Of a DNA stretch of 64,000 nucleotides, positions 33,907 to 45,590 are shown piece by piece (within the stretch, counting starts at the first letter, position 1; every line of letters begins with the position of its first letter). The notes under the pieces were generated by a model that did not search any database, was not told the origin of the DNA, and worked only from the letters and a program-made list of their open reading frames with translations. A program made the position numbers and the translations under genes. This DNA is from Microplitis mediator. Lineage: Eukaryota; Arthropoda; Insecta; Hymenoptera; Braconidae. The stretch spans positions 1,922,001-1,986,000 of the forward strand of contig NC_079971.1 in the NCBI RefSeq assembly GCF_029852145.1. Reading direction: 5' to 3'.

Positions 33907-36900
33907 ATGTCTTCCAATAATCTGGACACGGACTCATCGCCTCCGATTATCCAGGTAGTTTATTTATTATTGATTGGCTTATTTATTCAATGGGTAAATA
34001 ATTTAATAAGTCTTACAAAGTGAAGAATTTATTTTTAATTCAGTGCTTTCGTTACTGATAATAGTTATCGATCCACTAGGAGACAGTTTTGTTGGATTTG
34101 TTACGTACGTAAAATTATGATACTGAAAGTGGACATTAAAAATTTTATTTATTTTAAATAAATAAATAAAATACTTGCAGAAAAAAATTCAAATGTATTC
34201 CGCATGGTCTGAAAGTTTTATTTTTTATTTTACTTCCACTTGTTTATAAAAATTTTTATGATGAAGTTAGCAGACAATTTAAAATTTTTGAATTTTTTTT
34301 CAATGATACTGAAGTTAGCCGACGTCTAATAATTTTTTGACTTTTTTTTAAGCAATAAATTATTAAAAAAAAAATATTTGAAAAATTTGCACCAGTAGTT
34401 TTTTGAATTTTCTACATGTGCATATTTTTAGTTTTTTTTTTTTGTAATTTATTTGTTGAAAAAAAAAATCCAAAAATTAGTAATTGTCTGCTAACTTCAG
34501 GATCATTTTTTTCAACAGTTTAATTAAAAAAAAAAAAAAACTGAAAATATGCACTTGTAGATAATTTAAAAAACTACATGTGCAATTTTTTTAAACATTT
34601 TTTTTTGAATAAATTATTGTCTAAAAAAAAATCAAAAAATTATTAGACGTCGGCTAACTTCAGTATCATAAATTTTTTAATTCTCTGACGTCTGCTACTT
34701 TCAGTATCACATAAATATTTTTTAAAAACGATAAATTTAAAAAATTCCACTATTGGCTTTTTAAATTTTCTACATGTGCATATTTTTAGTTTTTTTTTAA
34801 ATAAACCGAAAATTTTTAATTGTCTACTATAGACTCATACAAAAATTATGAAAAAGTGTCTCAGTATTTGTATATAAATATATTTTTATATAAAATTTTA
34901 TTTATTTCATTAACAGAAATAAATTATGAATGCGACTGACAATTAGAAATTTTGCAATAAATAAATAAAATAGAAAAGTGCGAAGTTAGAAAATTTTAAA
35001 ATGAGTACGCGCTTTTTTTTAAATTTATAAATTGTCTGATATCTGGTACATTTAAACTCAAATAAATTAGATTTACATGAATAAAAATAATTACTCGAGT
35101 GTAATTATTATCATTTGCAGACAATTGGAGTAATGAATAAATAATTAAGTCGGTTAATTTAAATGGAGTAAATGTTAAGTTGAGTAAATAAAAGCAGAGA
35201 CGTAGAAAGTAAAATAGCGAATTAGTAGATTGAGATTGACCTCCTGTGATAATTTCCGGTGCATCTGGCACCGTCCCCTCTATTAGATCTCCAAGAATTT
35301 GGTATGACACCCTCTTACAAGTTACACGCTGTAATAATAGCGAGTGTGTAAGCCTACATATATATATATTTATATATCAACATTAAATACGTGGTGATGG
35401 CATCTGTCTGAGGAAGTTTTGAGTGTCCGCAATAGAATGCAGTGCGCGTGGAACGCGTGTCGTCCACCCGGGGCCAAGGGATATATTTACACATAGAATG
35501 TCTCATTAATTTTCTTTTAAACATCTATACATATATACATATATACACATACATAACAAGTCTACGTGCCTTTATACAATAAAAAACCTGGGCTATGTAA
35601 TAGATATTTTTTTTTTTTATTTATAAATACTGATTGCGGTATAAATAAATTGTTACATTAGACCATTTTATTTATAATTAAAAAATTTATGCTGGATCTT
35701 ACAGATGATGATTTCTTGGAAAGTCTGGTCCATGAGAAGTTTAGTCAGGTGTCGTAATTTTTTTCTGCGAAGTCAGTGCTCTCGTTGTTCTGATACCAGT
35801 GCCGGATATTTTCTGATACCCAGTTGCTGATGATGACTTGGCTTGCAGGCCTCTGATTAATTTTTTATTGTTCACCTCACCACCATCACCAACGTACTTA
35901 ACTTTTTCAAAATTATTGCTCAGTCCAAGTAAAATTTTACCACCGTCTCCATAGTACACAAGATCACCAAAATTATCGCCCAGTATTTTTATCACACCGC
36001 CGTCACCAATTACTTTTATTTTTCCATGATTATTTATAATCGTTAGTTGACAGCCGTCGCCAATTATTTCCAATTGCTGATGATTGGCCTTCATTTTAAT
36101 TATTAGATTATCTCCATTAAAAAAACCACATGGTTCGTCTATCGGTTTCTTGACCTTGAGTTTCTCTTTATCAATATTATGATTATTATTATCAACGTCA
36201 CATTTATTGTGACATTTATATAATTTATTGATATTCATTATTATATTTTAAATCCCCAGGTCTAAGAGTCCAAGTGTCCTGAGGTGTTGAAGGTCTTCTA
36301 AGAGGCTCGCGTACTTCTCGTGACACTTATTGACTTTAAATAAGTGTTTCCTGTGTCTCGGTTGACGCCTCAATGCTTCCATAATCGGCAGCGCGGTCAT
36401 ATAAAGTCTCGGCCCCTCAACAAAGTTATCATCATTTTTTTTGCTAGCCAATGAGCTTGACAAATCCTTGGTTATTCCCTCGCCTATGTCGTTTGCTAAA
36501 TTACAACTACACTATCTCCCACTTTATTTTATTACACTTATACTTTCATTACTCAGTACATCTTGATATGATAATAGTAAAAGACTTGTATTGCGTCACA
36601 TATTAGGCTATTTTTGACATAAACATTTATCTTAATATCAATCATTGATTTTATCAATAAAATTATTTTAATTTAAACTTAAACTATGACCTTTAAATTT
36701 GTAATATCTTTATTTTAATATATTTTTTATCAATGGTAAATATTATTATTATTATTATCATTATTATCCTGTAAAAAAATTGCGAAGTGAACGAGGATTA
36801 AATCCGGAGTGAATTTGGAGTGAATATAAAGCGGATGACTGTTTGTTTATTTAATCCCCTCGGAGTAAAATTTACTCCGAAGAGAATTATTTTAAAATTA

Positions 36901-39900
36901 AAATTTCGAATCGGAGTGAATGCGGATTTAAATAAAATTCAGATCACTCCAAAATCACTTCGCTGAAAAGACAGACTCTCGATTTACTCCGCACGTTTTG
37001 TTTTTATTCGAAAGTAATTTACTAATAATCGATACATTGTAAAAAATGTGCGGATTAAATCGGGAGTAAATGCGGAGCGGAAGACTAATAATTTATTTAA
37101 TCTCTTCGGAGTAAAATTTACTCCGAAGGGAAGTTTATTTTAATATAAAAATTTAGAATCGGAGTGAATGTGGATTTTAAAAAAATTCAGATCACTGCTA
37201 GAGAAAAAAACTCCGTATTCGGAGTGATTTTTTTTTAAACTCCGAGTGACGGAGTGAATTCGGATTTAAATAAAATCCAGATCACTCCGCTAAAAAGACT
37301 CCCGATTTACTCCGTATGCGAAGTGATTTGTTTTAAAAAATATTTTTTTTAATTCGCATATTTTGTTTTTATTCGAAAGTAATTTACTAATAATCGATAC
37401 ACTAAAAAATTTGCGGATTAAATCGGGAGTGAAGACTAATAATTTATTAAATCTCTTCGGAGTAAAATTTACTCCGAAGGGGAATTTATTTTAATATTAA
37501 AATTTAGAATCGGAGTGAATGCGGATTTTAAAAAAACTCAGATCGCTAGAGAAAAAAAACTCCATATTCGGAGTGATTTTTTTTTAAACGAGTGACGGAG
37601 TGAATTCGGATTTAAGTAAAATTTGTAATCACTCCCAATTTTTTACAGTGTAATGATAAAAATAAATGTCAATGAATTATTATATTATATGTATATATAT
37701 ATATTTTTTTTTTTAATGTAAGTGATAATACGTAGTACGTTATTAAATGATAAGAAACTATAATAATAAAGTGAGAGCGAGCAAGTAGAAATGAGTCAGA
37801 ATATAATAATAATTATCAAGCGATAATGATTTAACTGTTTTGACAGAACCGGGAAGTCCCGACAAGCGAGTTTATAATATCAGTATGACGTGATGATAGT
37901 TTATAAGATATAGATATATAGATAAATCGTTAATAGCACGTGGTAATTTGATTTTGAAAGTAAAATTCAATTATAATTTAATTTTATCACCTTTTGAGTT
38001 AATAGTCTTTGTTAATTAATCTTTCATACTCAATTTCCTGATTTAAATAGACTTGAGTCAAATTATTTTACCTCTGGCAAAATAGTATGGAAGCATAAAT
38101 AAATTTAAAATTCATTTTTTTTTGTTGGCAGGATACAGAGGAGAAAGAAGCCAGAATAAATAATGAACTGAATGAGAAATGCGAATTGAAGGACATTGAT
38201 CATGATGTCAAAAAATTAGAACTCATACCAGTACCTCCTCTGTACGTCACTCGGCAGGATTCCGGAGTGCCTGAGGATCTTGCGTCACCATGCGCAAAAG
38301 ATTCAGCGCAAAACGATGATAACTTGGATGACACAGCCAACAGTGACTGCAATGTCACGGTAATTCATGTGTCGGAGACATTAGCCGAGAGTAAAGATAA
38401 CAAGGATGGCAGTGATAGTGGAGTCGAAGGCTGTACGACTGAAATTGTCCAGGTGATTTACTGTTTTTTTATTTTAAATATAAATAATTTATTATTTACT
38501 TATGTAATTTATTCAACAGACAAACGGATACTCTGGAAGCTGCAATGGTCTCGATGAGGTCAGCTGCGACTCGAGTCTAGTGAGCTGCTGCTCAGTGTAC
38601 GAAGATCCTTGCGGACAACTACCAGACGATTTGAGACTGACTCCGGGTGCTGTTAGCAGCGGAGAAGCCAGTGGATCGTCTCGGACAATTCCTCGAGGTA
38701 ATGGAGAAGCGACTAGCGAAGGTGGCAGTGAAAGCTCCTCTGTCGCCGGTAGCACTAGTGCCCGGGTAGTATGGACGACACCGAAACGACCGCAGGCAAA
38801 TGTCAACGTGACGTCTTGTAAAAAAAAAATAATAAAAGTTGAAACCTCACCTAAGAGTTCACGTGGAAGATCCACTTTGCCTGAAGATGATTCACATCGA
38901 ACTCCTTCCACTACTAGGAGTAAAAGCCGCTCGCAAACTCCGCGAGCAACGCCTTCCAAGCCGCAGACTGTCTCGCGCGAAAGAGCCAAGTCTCGAGACA
39001 AGTCCGCGGCTCGCAGTAATGTCGAGTCTAAGGAAACTGCTAAGTCCTGGACCTCGACTGCAAGCACACGAACGAGAACGAGAACACGTCCGATTCCCGA
39101 CACATTGACGTTGTCAGGAACTTCTGCGCTGGCTAAGGAAATTGATAAAGATCTTGCTGCGAGGGGAGTTGGTCGCGGTACTAGTTTGTCACGATGTCCT
39201 TCAACTTCATCTCGAGGACGGAGTACCGCTGGCTCAACACCTTCGGAGGAGTTCAGAAGACCTCTGACTACTTCGAAAACAAGCAAAACTCTTACGCGAT
39301 CAGTGCAAGAGACTAAAAAATCAAACGAGGTCAAGTGTGCTGAGAGTAAAGCTCTAGATACTTATGGAACCTTCCCGAGGAGAAATAAATCACGGATGTC
39401 AATCTTTAAGCCAGAAGAAGTTCAAAAAATAGTCAATAGAGATTCGAGTCTTAGTAGAGCCGATAAAGGAAAAAAAAGAGTAAATTCACGTGAGTCTGCG
39501 TTAAATCACAAGGGCTTACCTCCAACTTCTAGGTCCAAGGGTTCGGACAAAATTATAATTTACCACGAAATGAGTGTACAGACGGGTCTGACGGGTCAAG
39601 ATATTGAGGGAGCTATGGCAGGTCTTCCAACGAAAAACTATGGACCTGAAATTCCTGATCGTGTTACGCGCGAGTGTCAGACTGAAGCCAATGTTGTGTC
39701 TCAAGAAGAACTTAAGAGTGCGCTGGACGAAGCAAAACGTTTTGCTGCGGAAGTGGCGGCAATGAAACAAGAGAAGGAAAAATTAGAATCAAAATTATCA
39801 GCGACTGAACGTCAATTAGCTAAAGAACGCGCTGACCATTCGTTTACTCGTCAAGAATTGCAAAGCAATTCGCGGAGAATCCTCGCGATTCTCGGAACAC

Positions 39901-41431
39901 CAGCGTCGGAGCAGTCTGAAGGCGGCGACAGTCTTCTGGAACTTGAGTCTCACTTCCAAGAGTCGGGTCAAGTCGTCGCAAATCAGCAACTCGAAATAGC
40001 AAATCTTCAAAATCTCTGTCGAATGCTGAATCAAGATCTAGAAAAAAGTTTGGCTGCTCAGAAGACTTTGTTCCAACATCAGCAGGAAGTCGAGGCTGAG
40101 ACAATGGAGCTGCAGGAATTTTTACAGCTGGAGAAGACAACAATTGCTGAAGCTATGAAAGAAGTCGAAGCGGATTTGAAGGAAAAAGAAGAACTGCTCG
40201 CTACTAAAAGCAAAGAATTGGAGTCAAAAACTGATGAATGCAAACATCTTGTTCGTCTAAGTGAGCAAAGACGTCAGGAGAACTTGACACTCGAGCTAAA
40301 ATTAAATGCCGTCGAGCGCAAAAGCCGTGAATTGATTGTCATTCAGGGCGCTGCTGTTTCAGGAGCTGCTGTTGCTCTTTCTGGACTTGGCTCGCGGTTA
40401 GAAGGACTCGTTGAGCAGCTGGTAAAGTCTTACAAGATCTCGGAAAAAGATTTGGAAGACGTCGTCTACCATAACGAGGCTTACAGCAGAAGCAACAGCA
40501 GCGGCGAATCAAGTCCTGTTAGTTCAAAGCAGTACAGTTTGAAAGATTGTACCCCCAGTCCTAAGCACAACTCCTTTGTATCAGCAGTAATCGGTGCCAT
40601 TAGAAACGCCGCGACTCATCCATTTGTCAGCCGACCGAGCAGCAAAAAGTCCGACGCAAAGCAACAGATGTTCAAGGAATTGAGTATGGAATCATCAGCA
40701 GATCTTTTAGATTTTGAAACCGAACCGTGTCTTATGATGGAAAGTGTTCTTGAGGATGTCTCAATACCCGACACTTACTCAAGAAATATGGTGTCCAGTA
40801 GCGACTCTTTAAGAAGAGCTCTAAGTGTTCCTGAACCCATCACTGACGATGTCACATCACTTTACAAAAGTGATGAGTGCTCTAGTCTCACCAATCTCTC
40901 TCAAGCCATTTTGAACCGACGTCAAGCCGAAGAACAGGATGCTGAAGATGACGACGATGACTGTGAGTCTGTAAGCGAATCCGAAGCTACTAGACACACT
41001 GACGTTACCGTGCCAACAGCCGATTATTGCACTGCCGTAAATCTTGTCGATCAAGTTATTGATGTTGATAATCTCGTGACTAAGCTACTCAAGGTACTGA
41101 GAATAATTCAACTTGATAACGACACATGCATCCGGGAACTTCGTGATATGAAATTAGAATTAGAGGGACGACTTGCCGTAGGCATTAAACAAATCGACGA
41201 TGTAAAGAAATGTAATTCCGATGAGTCTGTACTCCAGGATAAGGATCAAGAAATGAAAGAAAATATTCCCGATAATTGTAAATCTATTGAAGTAAGTTTT
41301 TAAATATTTTTTTTTTCTTAAGATAAAGACCTAGTTCCCTGATCGAGTACTAGTTCTATGATCGGGTACTGGATCTCTTACCTTCAATAATTAATGTTAT
41401 TTAATTTTTTTTTCAGAATGGAGTTTCTTAA
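33907..41431 (+). CDS. Large Ser/Arg-rich coiled-coil protein, orthology not recognised
   Basis: Four coding exons, 33907-33954, 38132-38452, 38520-41291 and 41417-41431, join to 3156 nt (1051 residues). The first exon gives 16 residues (MSSNNLDTDSSPPIIQ) and is separated by a 4.2-kb intron. Residues 17-400 are acidic and then Ser/Thr/Arg-rich and probably disordered, with SDSGVEGC and SCCSVYEDP motifs. Residues about 480-690 form long coiled coils (EEVAAMKQEKEKLESKL-type heptads through LQLEKTTIAEAMKEVEADLK). The C-terminal part has Ser-rich linkers, an acidic DDDDD run and a final helical segment. The fourth exon adds only NGVS. The layout suggests a cytoskeletal or scaffold protein, but that is an inference from composition. 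I assign no name. Confidence 0.8.
34259..34830. repeat. Nested ATGATCCTGAAGTTAGC repeat copies in the first intron
   Basis: A left fragment lies at 34259-34300, a complete copy at about 34305-34505, a copy lacking its left terminus at 34506-34669, and a decayed remnant to about 34830. Termini read GATACTGAAGTTAGCCGACG and TGTCTGCTAACTTCAGGATC. Confidence 0.75.
35741..36238 (-). CDS. Nested antisense ORF encoding a glycine-rich GDGG-repeat protein
   Basis: An uninterrupted ORF from ATG 36238 to TAG, 165 residues, inside the first intron of the coiled-coil gene on the opposite strand. Residues 40-125 contain about four imperfect repeats of roughly 20 residues with a GDG/GDGG core (IIGDGCQLTI, VIGDGGVIKI, YYGDGGKILL, YVGDGGEVN). 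The alternating hydrophobic pattern suggests a beta-helix-like fold. It has a His/Asn-rich N-terminus and no signal peptide. The repeats recall the bacterial DUF3060 type only in spirit. The ORF lies in frame, three codons after the stop of the ORF just upstream. Confidence 0.55.
   Translation of the reverse strand: MNINKLYKCHNKCDVDNNNHNIDKEKLKVKKPIDEPCGFFNGDNLIIKMKANHQQLEIIGDGCQLTIINNHGKIKVIGDGGVIKILGDNFGDLVYYGDGGKILLGLSNNFEKVKYVGDGGEVNNKKLIRGLQAKSSSATGYQKISGTGIRTTRALTSQKKITTPD
36248..36499 (-). CDS. Nested antisense ORF upstream of and in frame with the GDGG-repeat ORF
   Basis: The open frame runs from an acceptor-like TTTAG before 36499 to TAA at 36250-36248. It encodes about 83 residues including LYMTALPIMEALRRQPRHRK and CHEKYASLLEDLQHLRTLGL. 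There is no in-frame ATG near its 5' end, so an upstream exon or the internal Met in RLYMTALP would be needed. The fragment has amphipathic helix character and no family match that I recognise. It may share a transcript with the next ORF. Confidence 0.4.
   Translation of the reverse strand, partial: LANDIGEGITKDLSSSLASKKNDDNFVEGPRLYMTALPIMEALRRQPRHRKHLFKVNKCHEKYASLLEDLQHLRTLGLLDLGI
36769..37650. repeat. Compound CGGAGT palindromic repeat array
   Basis: The array starts CTGTAAAAAAATTGCGAAGT and ends, inverted, CACTGTAAAAAATTGGGAGT. It contains about three tandem internal units with small palindromes such as CGGAGTAAAATTTACTCCG, separated by TTTGTTTTTATTCGAAAGTA blocks. The same blocks occur at 25905-26233. 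Confidence 0.8.
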
Positions 41432-42048
41432 ACAACGACAGCTCAATTATACAAAAAAAAAATAGCTCATTAATTCCCGTCCTGGAGCAATTTTAATTAG
41501 CATTCTAGTCTATATTTCCTTGGACAATCGACGTTAAGCTTAAAGTGATCTCGCTTAAAAATATACGCTTACCTTTGCACTTTAAAAATATTTAAATCTT
41601 ATTATTGTATTCGATTTAATTACCGAAGAAATCGCTGTCTTCTTTTTTAAATCGCATTTATTTAAAAGAACAAATTATTTTTATTATTATTTTTTCATAA
41701 TTTGACTTTATTTAAAAAAATTACAGGACTTGGACAAATCGGGAAATTGTATTATAGAATTAACGAACAAATTTAAAAAAAAAAAACTTCAGGGTCTAGC
41801 AGTTTACTAAAAAAATTTTAATGTTCTGCCAGTAATTGTACAGATATAGACTCTAGGAATTTTTTTACGTACAAAAAATGCATAAATGTTATTGAAAATA
41901 ACGAATACAAAGCAGAATATATGCTACTAAATACTTTTGTCTGTATTCTAATACCAAATAAATATCATTTTAATAAAAAAAAAAAAATTATAAGTATCAC
42001 TTTTAATTATTAATTATAAAATACTTAAGTAATTAAATATAAGAAGAT
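41432..42048. other. 3' UTR region of the coiled-coil gene and convergent intergenic DNA
   Basis: AT-rich sequence with AATAAA-type signals (for example ACCAAATAAATATC near 41952). No gene is seen. Confidence 0.5.
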
Positions 42049-42707
42049 TCAGTGCTGGACAATTCTTCGCAGGAGCGGTGTAAGGAAGCTGACGAGTTTG
42101 ACGTGAGGTCTGAAAAAAAATTAATTTTAAAATAATAATAATTAATAATTAATAAAAATAAATATTTTATTTACCTCGATACTGATTTTTTTAGCGAAGC
42201 TTCAGATTTTGTCTTTTCCGCAGGTTTTTCATCCGTGGGTTTGTCTTCTGCAGGTTTGCCATCCACAGGCTTATCATCACCAGGCTTATCATCACCAGGT
42301 TTATCATCTCCAGGTTTATCATCTCCAGGTTTTGAAATTGGTTTCGAATCTTGAGGTTTAGATTCTTGTGGTTTACCTCCAAGTCCAGCAAGTCCAGATA
42401 ACAAATCATTATCACTGCCAGCAACTGCACCAGCAAGTAAAATGGCTTCTACAGGAGCAACGACGACAAAGAAACCATCAACATGAATCCGATAGTTCTC
42501 CGTTCCGTTTTGTCGCTGATCGTAAGTGTCCTTTGTCGGTGAAGCTGTTGAACCATCAGTAAAATTATCCGGAAGTGATGCAGAATCGTCGTCCGTTCTG
42601 TGTTCCAGGCGTAAAAATGAGGCTGGTCCAGCGTTTACGCAACTTGTTATTGTAAGTAGAAGTGTAAAGACTGTTTTGAAGACTCTCATGTTGATGATGA
42701 AGACCAT
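42049..42707 (-). CDS. Small secreted protein A, YDQRQ motif, GDDKP repeats
   Basis: Two exons, 42707-42175 and 42109-42049, join to 594 nt (197 residues). The signal peptide follows either Met1 or Met7 (MRVFKTVFTLLLTITSCVNA). The YDQRQNGTENYRIHVDGFFV segment matches the YDQRQ-G-D-N pattern of the next two genes. The second half has (GDDKP)n tandem repeats flanked by KPQESKPQDSKP and KPAEDKPTDEKP, highly charged and probably disordered. The second exon would add PHVKLVSFLTPLLRR. If the intron is retained the protein stops after SVSR. Function unknown. Confidence 0.7.
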
Positions 42708-43111
42708 GGTGCTGATTTATAGAACCTGCCTGTCGTGTAACTGACAGAAGACTACAGAAGATCAAGATCCAGCGAACTCGTTTTTACTAGTTCCCCACTC
42801 TCTGTACTTCTTCTTCTGCTTTATTCCTTTCGCTCACCTACGGTCACTTCCGATCGCTGCACTCAAACCCCAGGTTCAAGGACCTGCCGTGAACTTGAAC
42901 AAGCCCAAGAATCTCTTACTTAACATTCTATTTTTACTTGTATTGGCTGCTTATATAATCTCAAGTATTTAAATAAAAATAAAATAAACTATTACAATCT
43001 CTACCACTTTTTATTTTTACTTTTATTTATCATTACGATTACAACCATCGATAATTATCATTATAAAATAATCTTATTCTAAATAAAAAAAAAATTAAAT
43101 TGTTACAAAAT

Positions 43112-43618
43112 TTAATTTTTTAGTGAAGAAACAAACTGACAGATACCAAAACGATCGCGAAATCTTCCAGGTCCACAATTTTCTATGCCGTCTCCAAGTA
43201 ATTTAGACTCTGCGTAATCAGTCACTTGCTCAGTGTCATTATTGGAATCAACGTTTTTAATTTCTTTGTCTTTATTTTTATCTTCTTGCTCAGTAGTGTC
43301 ATGGATATCACGTCCGAGTTTAAAATCTTCTTCAAGTAAAACCATGTCTGTATTTTTATCATCACTTCCTTTTATTTCATTTCCCAGTTTGCTTTTTTTA
43401 AACTCCAACAATTGTTCCAGGACACTGGGAAACGAGTCAAAGTCATCGGAAGATGAAGCCGGTGGTTTTGGTGGATCGACATTTGGTACCAGTATGAAGA
43501 AATATAGATTTTTTAAAGTTGCGTGAACGTTTAGATCGCCGTCTTGACGCTGATCATAAGATGCCGGTGATCCTGACACTGCAAGAATACAGAACACTGA
43601 ATACACTATCAACTGCAT
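43112..43618 (-). CDS. Small secreted protein B, YDQRQ motif
   Basis: A single exon from ATG 43618, chosen because MQLIVYSVFCILAVSGSPAS is a clean signal peptide. The upstream in-frame extension to 43744 has none. The 168-residue protein has ASYDQRQDGDLNVH directly after the predicted cleavage, then a hydrophobic strand (LKNLYFFILVPN), a long acidic disordered stretch, and a C-terminal pair of Cys in CGPGRFRDRFGICQFV. The Cys tail is similar in layout to CPSGYSSDAKGRCRK of the next gene. Confidence 0.75.
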   Translation of the reverse strand: MQLIVYSVFCILAVSGSPASYDQRQDGDLNVHATLKNLYFFILVPNVDPPKPPASSSDDFDSFPSVLEQLLEFKKSKLGNEIKGSDDKNTDMVLLEEDFKLGRDIHDTTEQEDKNKDKEIKNVDSNNDTEQVTDYAESKLLGDGIENCGPGRFRDRFGICQFVSSLKN

Positions 43619-43840
43619 GACTTCTTCGTTGAGCAAAGACGACTGAGATACTGAGGAATATCGAGAACAAGTCCCGTTATTTTTCAGATGCATACGTGGA
43701 AGAAGAGAGAGAAACAAGTCGAGGTCAAGGTCCTCAGTAATCACAGGCTAGAAAAAAAAGCTCTCCGATAAAACTTTAAACAAATTCAGGATCTGGGTCA
43801 ATTAGATTTTTACTCTCGGATTGTCATCATATTTTTCGGT

Positions 43841-44638
43841 CTATGATGAGACACGCGAGTCTTTGCTGGTTTCTTCTTTGCTGATTTTTGGCGCCAACTT
43901 CATCAGTCTGATTTTTAAAAATAAATATTAGAGGACTAGATTTTTTTTTTCTTTACTAAAGATAATAAACTTACGGTAAAAATGATAAACGTCTACGGAT
44001 TATTTTACGACAGCGTCCTTTAGCATCTGAGCTGTATCCTGACGGACATTCTTTGGAAATCGAATCACGTCGATTTATTTCTGTATAATTTTTTATTTTT
44101 TTTTCTGTCGTTGATTGAGTTGTTGAAGTTATTGGAGATGCGCTCGTTGTTTTTTCAGATTCTAAGGACTCTTTTGATGTTGATGTTGATACTGATGCTG
44201 TGGGTGTTGATGAAGTGACTGCTGATTCAGAACTAGATGACGATGATGATGATGATGATGATGATGGTGATGAAGTAGTTGAAGATGCAGGAATAGTTGG
44301 CCAGGTGTGCCAGGGCTCGACTGAAGTCGTAGAACCCGAAGTCGTGGGTTTGGAGATCGGTTTTATTGTGAAGTCGGCGTAGTCATAAGAGTAATTGTAG
44401 TCCTGTAAAATAAAGTAAAAATAAATGAATGTAAGTTCTTGTTTATTGTTTATAAAAGGAAGCATACCACATAGTCCCCCAGAAGATCGGTGTCCACGAG
44501 CGCAACGACCTGGATGTCTTTAAAGTCGAGCTGGACGTTGAGATCCCCGGTTTGACGCTGATCATAGCTTGCAGGAAGTGCATCAGCAGATCGGCACACG
44601 AGAATACCAGCGAGTAAAAATAAAAAGTTCAGCTGCAT
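43841..44638 (-). CDS. Small secreted protein C, YDQRQ motif, mucin-like Ser/Thr stretch
   Basis: Three exons, 44638-44468, 44402-43975 and 43907-43841, join to 666 nt (221 residues). A signal peptide (MQLNFLFLLAGILVCRSADA) precedes LPASYDQRQTGDLNVQLDF. Exon 2 encodes a Ser/Thr-rich, probably O-glycosylated region with a run of Ser, then CPSGYSSDAKGRC. The last intron is inferred from a GTAAGT donor that overlaps the in-frame TAA. Without splicing the protein ends SFLP. With splicing it gains 23 residues. It is tandem with proteins A and B and in the same orientation. Confidence 0.72.
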
Positions 44639-44879
44639 TATGTTTCCTGGTAGTTTTTCACCGGGTCACAAGAGAACGAACTGCCTGCAGTAGAGTCTGT
44701 GAGGCTGTTCTTTAAACCAACAAGCACTGACGGGTGAGAGTGACTGAGGTAATAGTTGGCTATTCTGCCTCTAGAACCGGTATTTTTGCTACATCCTTCG
44801 GCGTTATCCTGCCGCAAGAAAAACTCTTCAGTTTATCGACCGGACATTGGCCCCGGACTCCCGTACAATGGCCTCGAGC

Positions 44880-45550
44880 TTAGAGTTCTTGAATACTAAT
44901 ACAGTCTACTTTTTATTCAAGGATCTTTTCAATAATTTAAATTACACGTGTATTTTTTTTATTCAAAATAGATTTTTTTCGTTTATTTTTAATACATAAA
45001 TTTTATTTCTTAACTTTCTTATTTTTAGTTGGACTTTTGATAGCAGAAGGGCAGGATTTGTTGAGTAGACATTGATCGCACTTTGGGTTTTGACCCAAGC
45101 AAAAATTCTGCCCGAAACCAACGAACAGAAAATTTATTTCAGACCACAAGTCTCGGGGTAACCAGGACTCCAATTGTTTTCTCGTTTCCTCGGGAATGGT
45201 TGTAGGTTTTTTAACCCAGTGCAGACGGTTGCAGACTCTGTGGACGTGGGTATCGACTCCTATTCCTGATACTTCATTCCAGGCAGACAACATCGCGAGA
45301 TGTCCTACCTTAGGACCCACGCCCGGAAGACTACAAAGTTCTTTGATGTTACGAGGAATGTCTCCATTGTATTTCTCGATCAAAATTCCAGTTGTTTGCT
45401 TTATGAACTGCACCTTCCTCTGCAAAAGTACAAAAAAAGGTTGAATATAAATGTTTATTTATCAAAGATTAAATTTTTCTTACCTTTACAAAACTCACTG
45501 GACGAATCAGCTGACCCAGGTCTTCATCAGATGTATCAATAATTTTTTTT
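44880..45550 (-). pseudogene. Partial duplicate of NTHL1 (second exon plus the end of exon 1)
   Basis: The segment is nearly identical to 49417-50087. It keeps a complete exon 2 (45419-45003), with the helix-hairpin-helix Lys, Asp and four Cys of the iron-sulfur cluster intact. Of exon 1 only about 67 bases remain (45484-45550), before homology stops abruptly at an 8-T run. The N-terminal half and start codon are missing, so a full glycosylase cannot be made. The few differences include V to F before the first cluster Cys. Confidence 0.85.
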
Positions 45551-45590
45551 GATCAGTTGACGGCACACCATCGGCTACATTCCCACTCGC

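Noticed and set aside
34996..35310. Minus-strand ORF in the first intron of the coiled-coil gene
   Set aside because: Only its first 25 codons look protein-like and the rest is AT-driven. No splice-compatible partners were found.
38513..39334. 273-codon minus-strand ORF
   Set aside because: It lies fully opposite the confidently coding third exon of the coiled-coil gene and has no domain signature.
44200..44382. Poly-Asp plus-strand ORF
   Set aside because: It is antisense to the Ser-rich mucin-like exon of secreted protein C.
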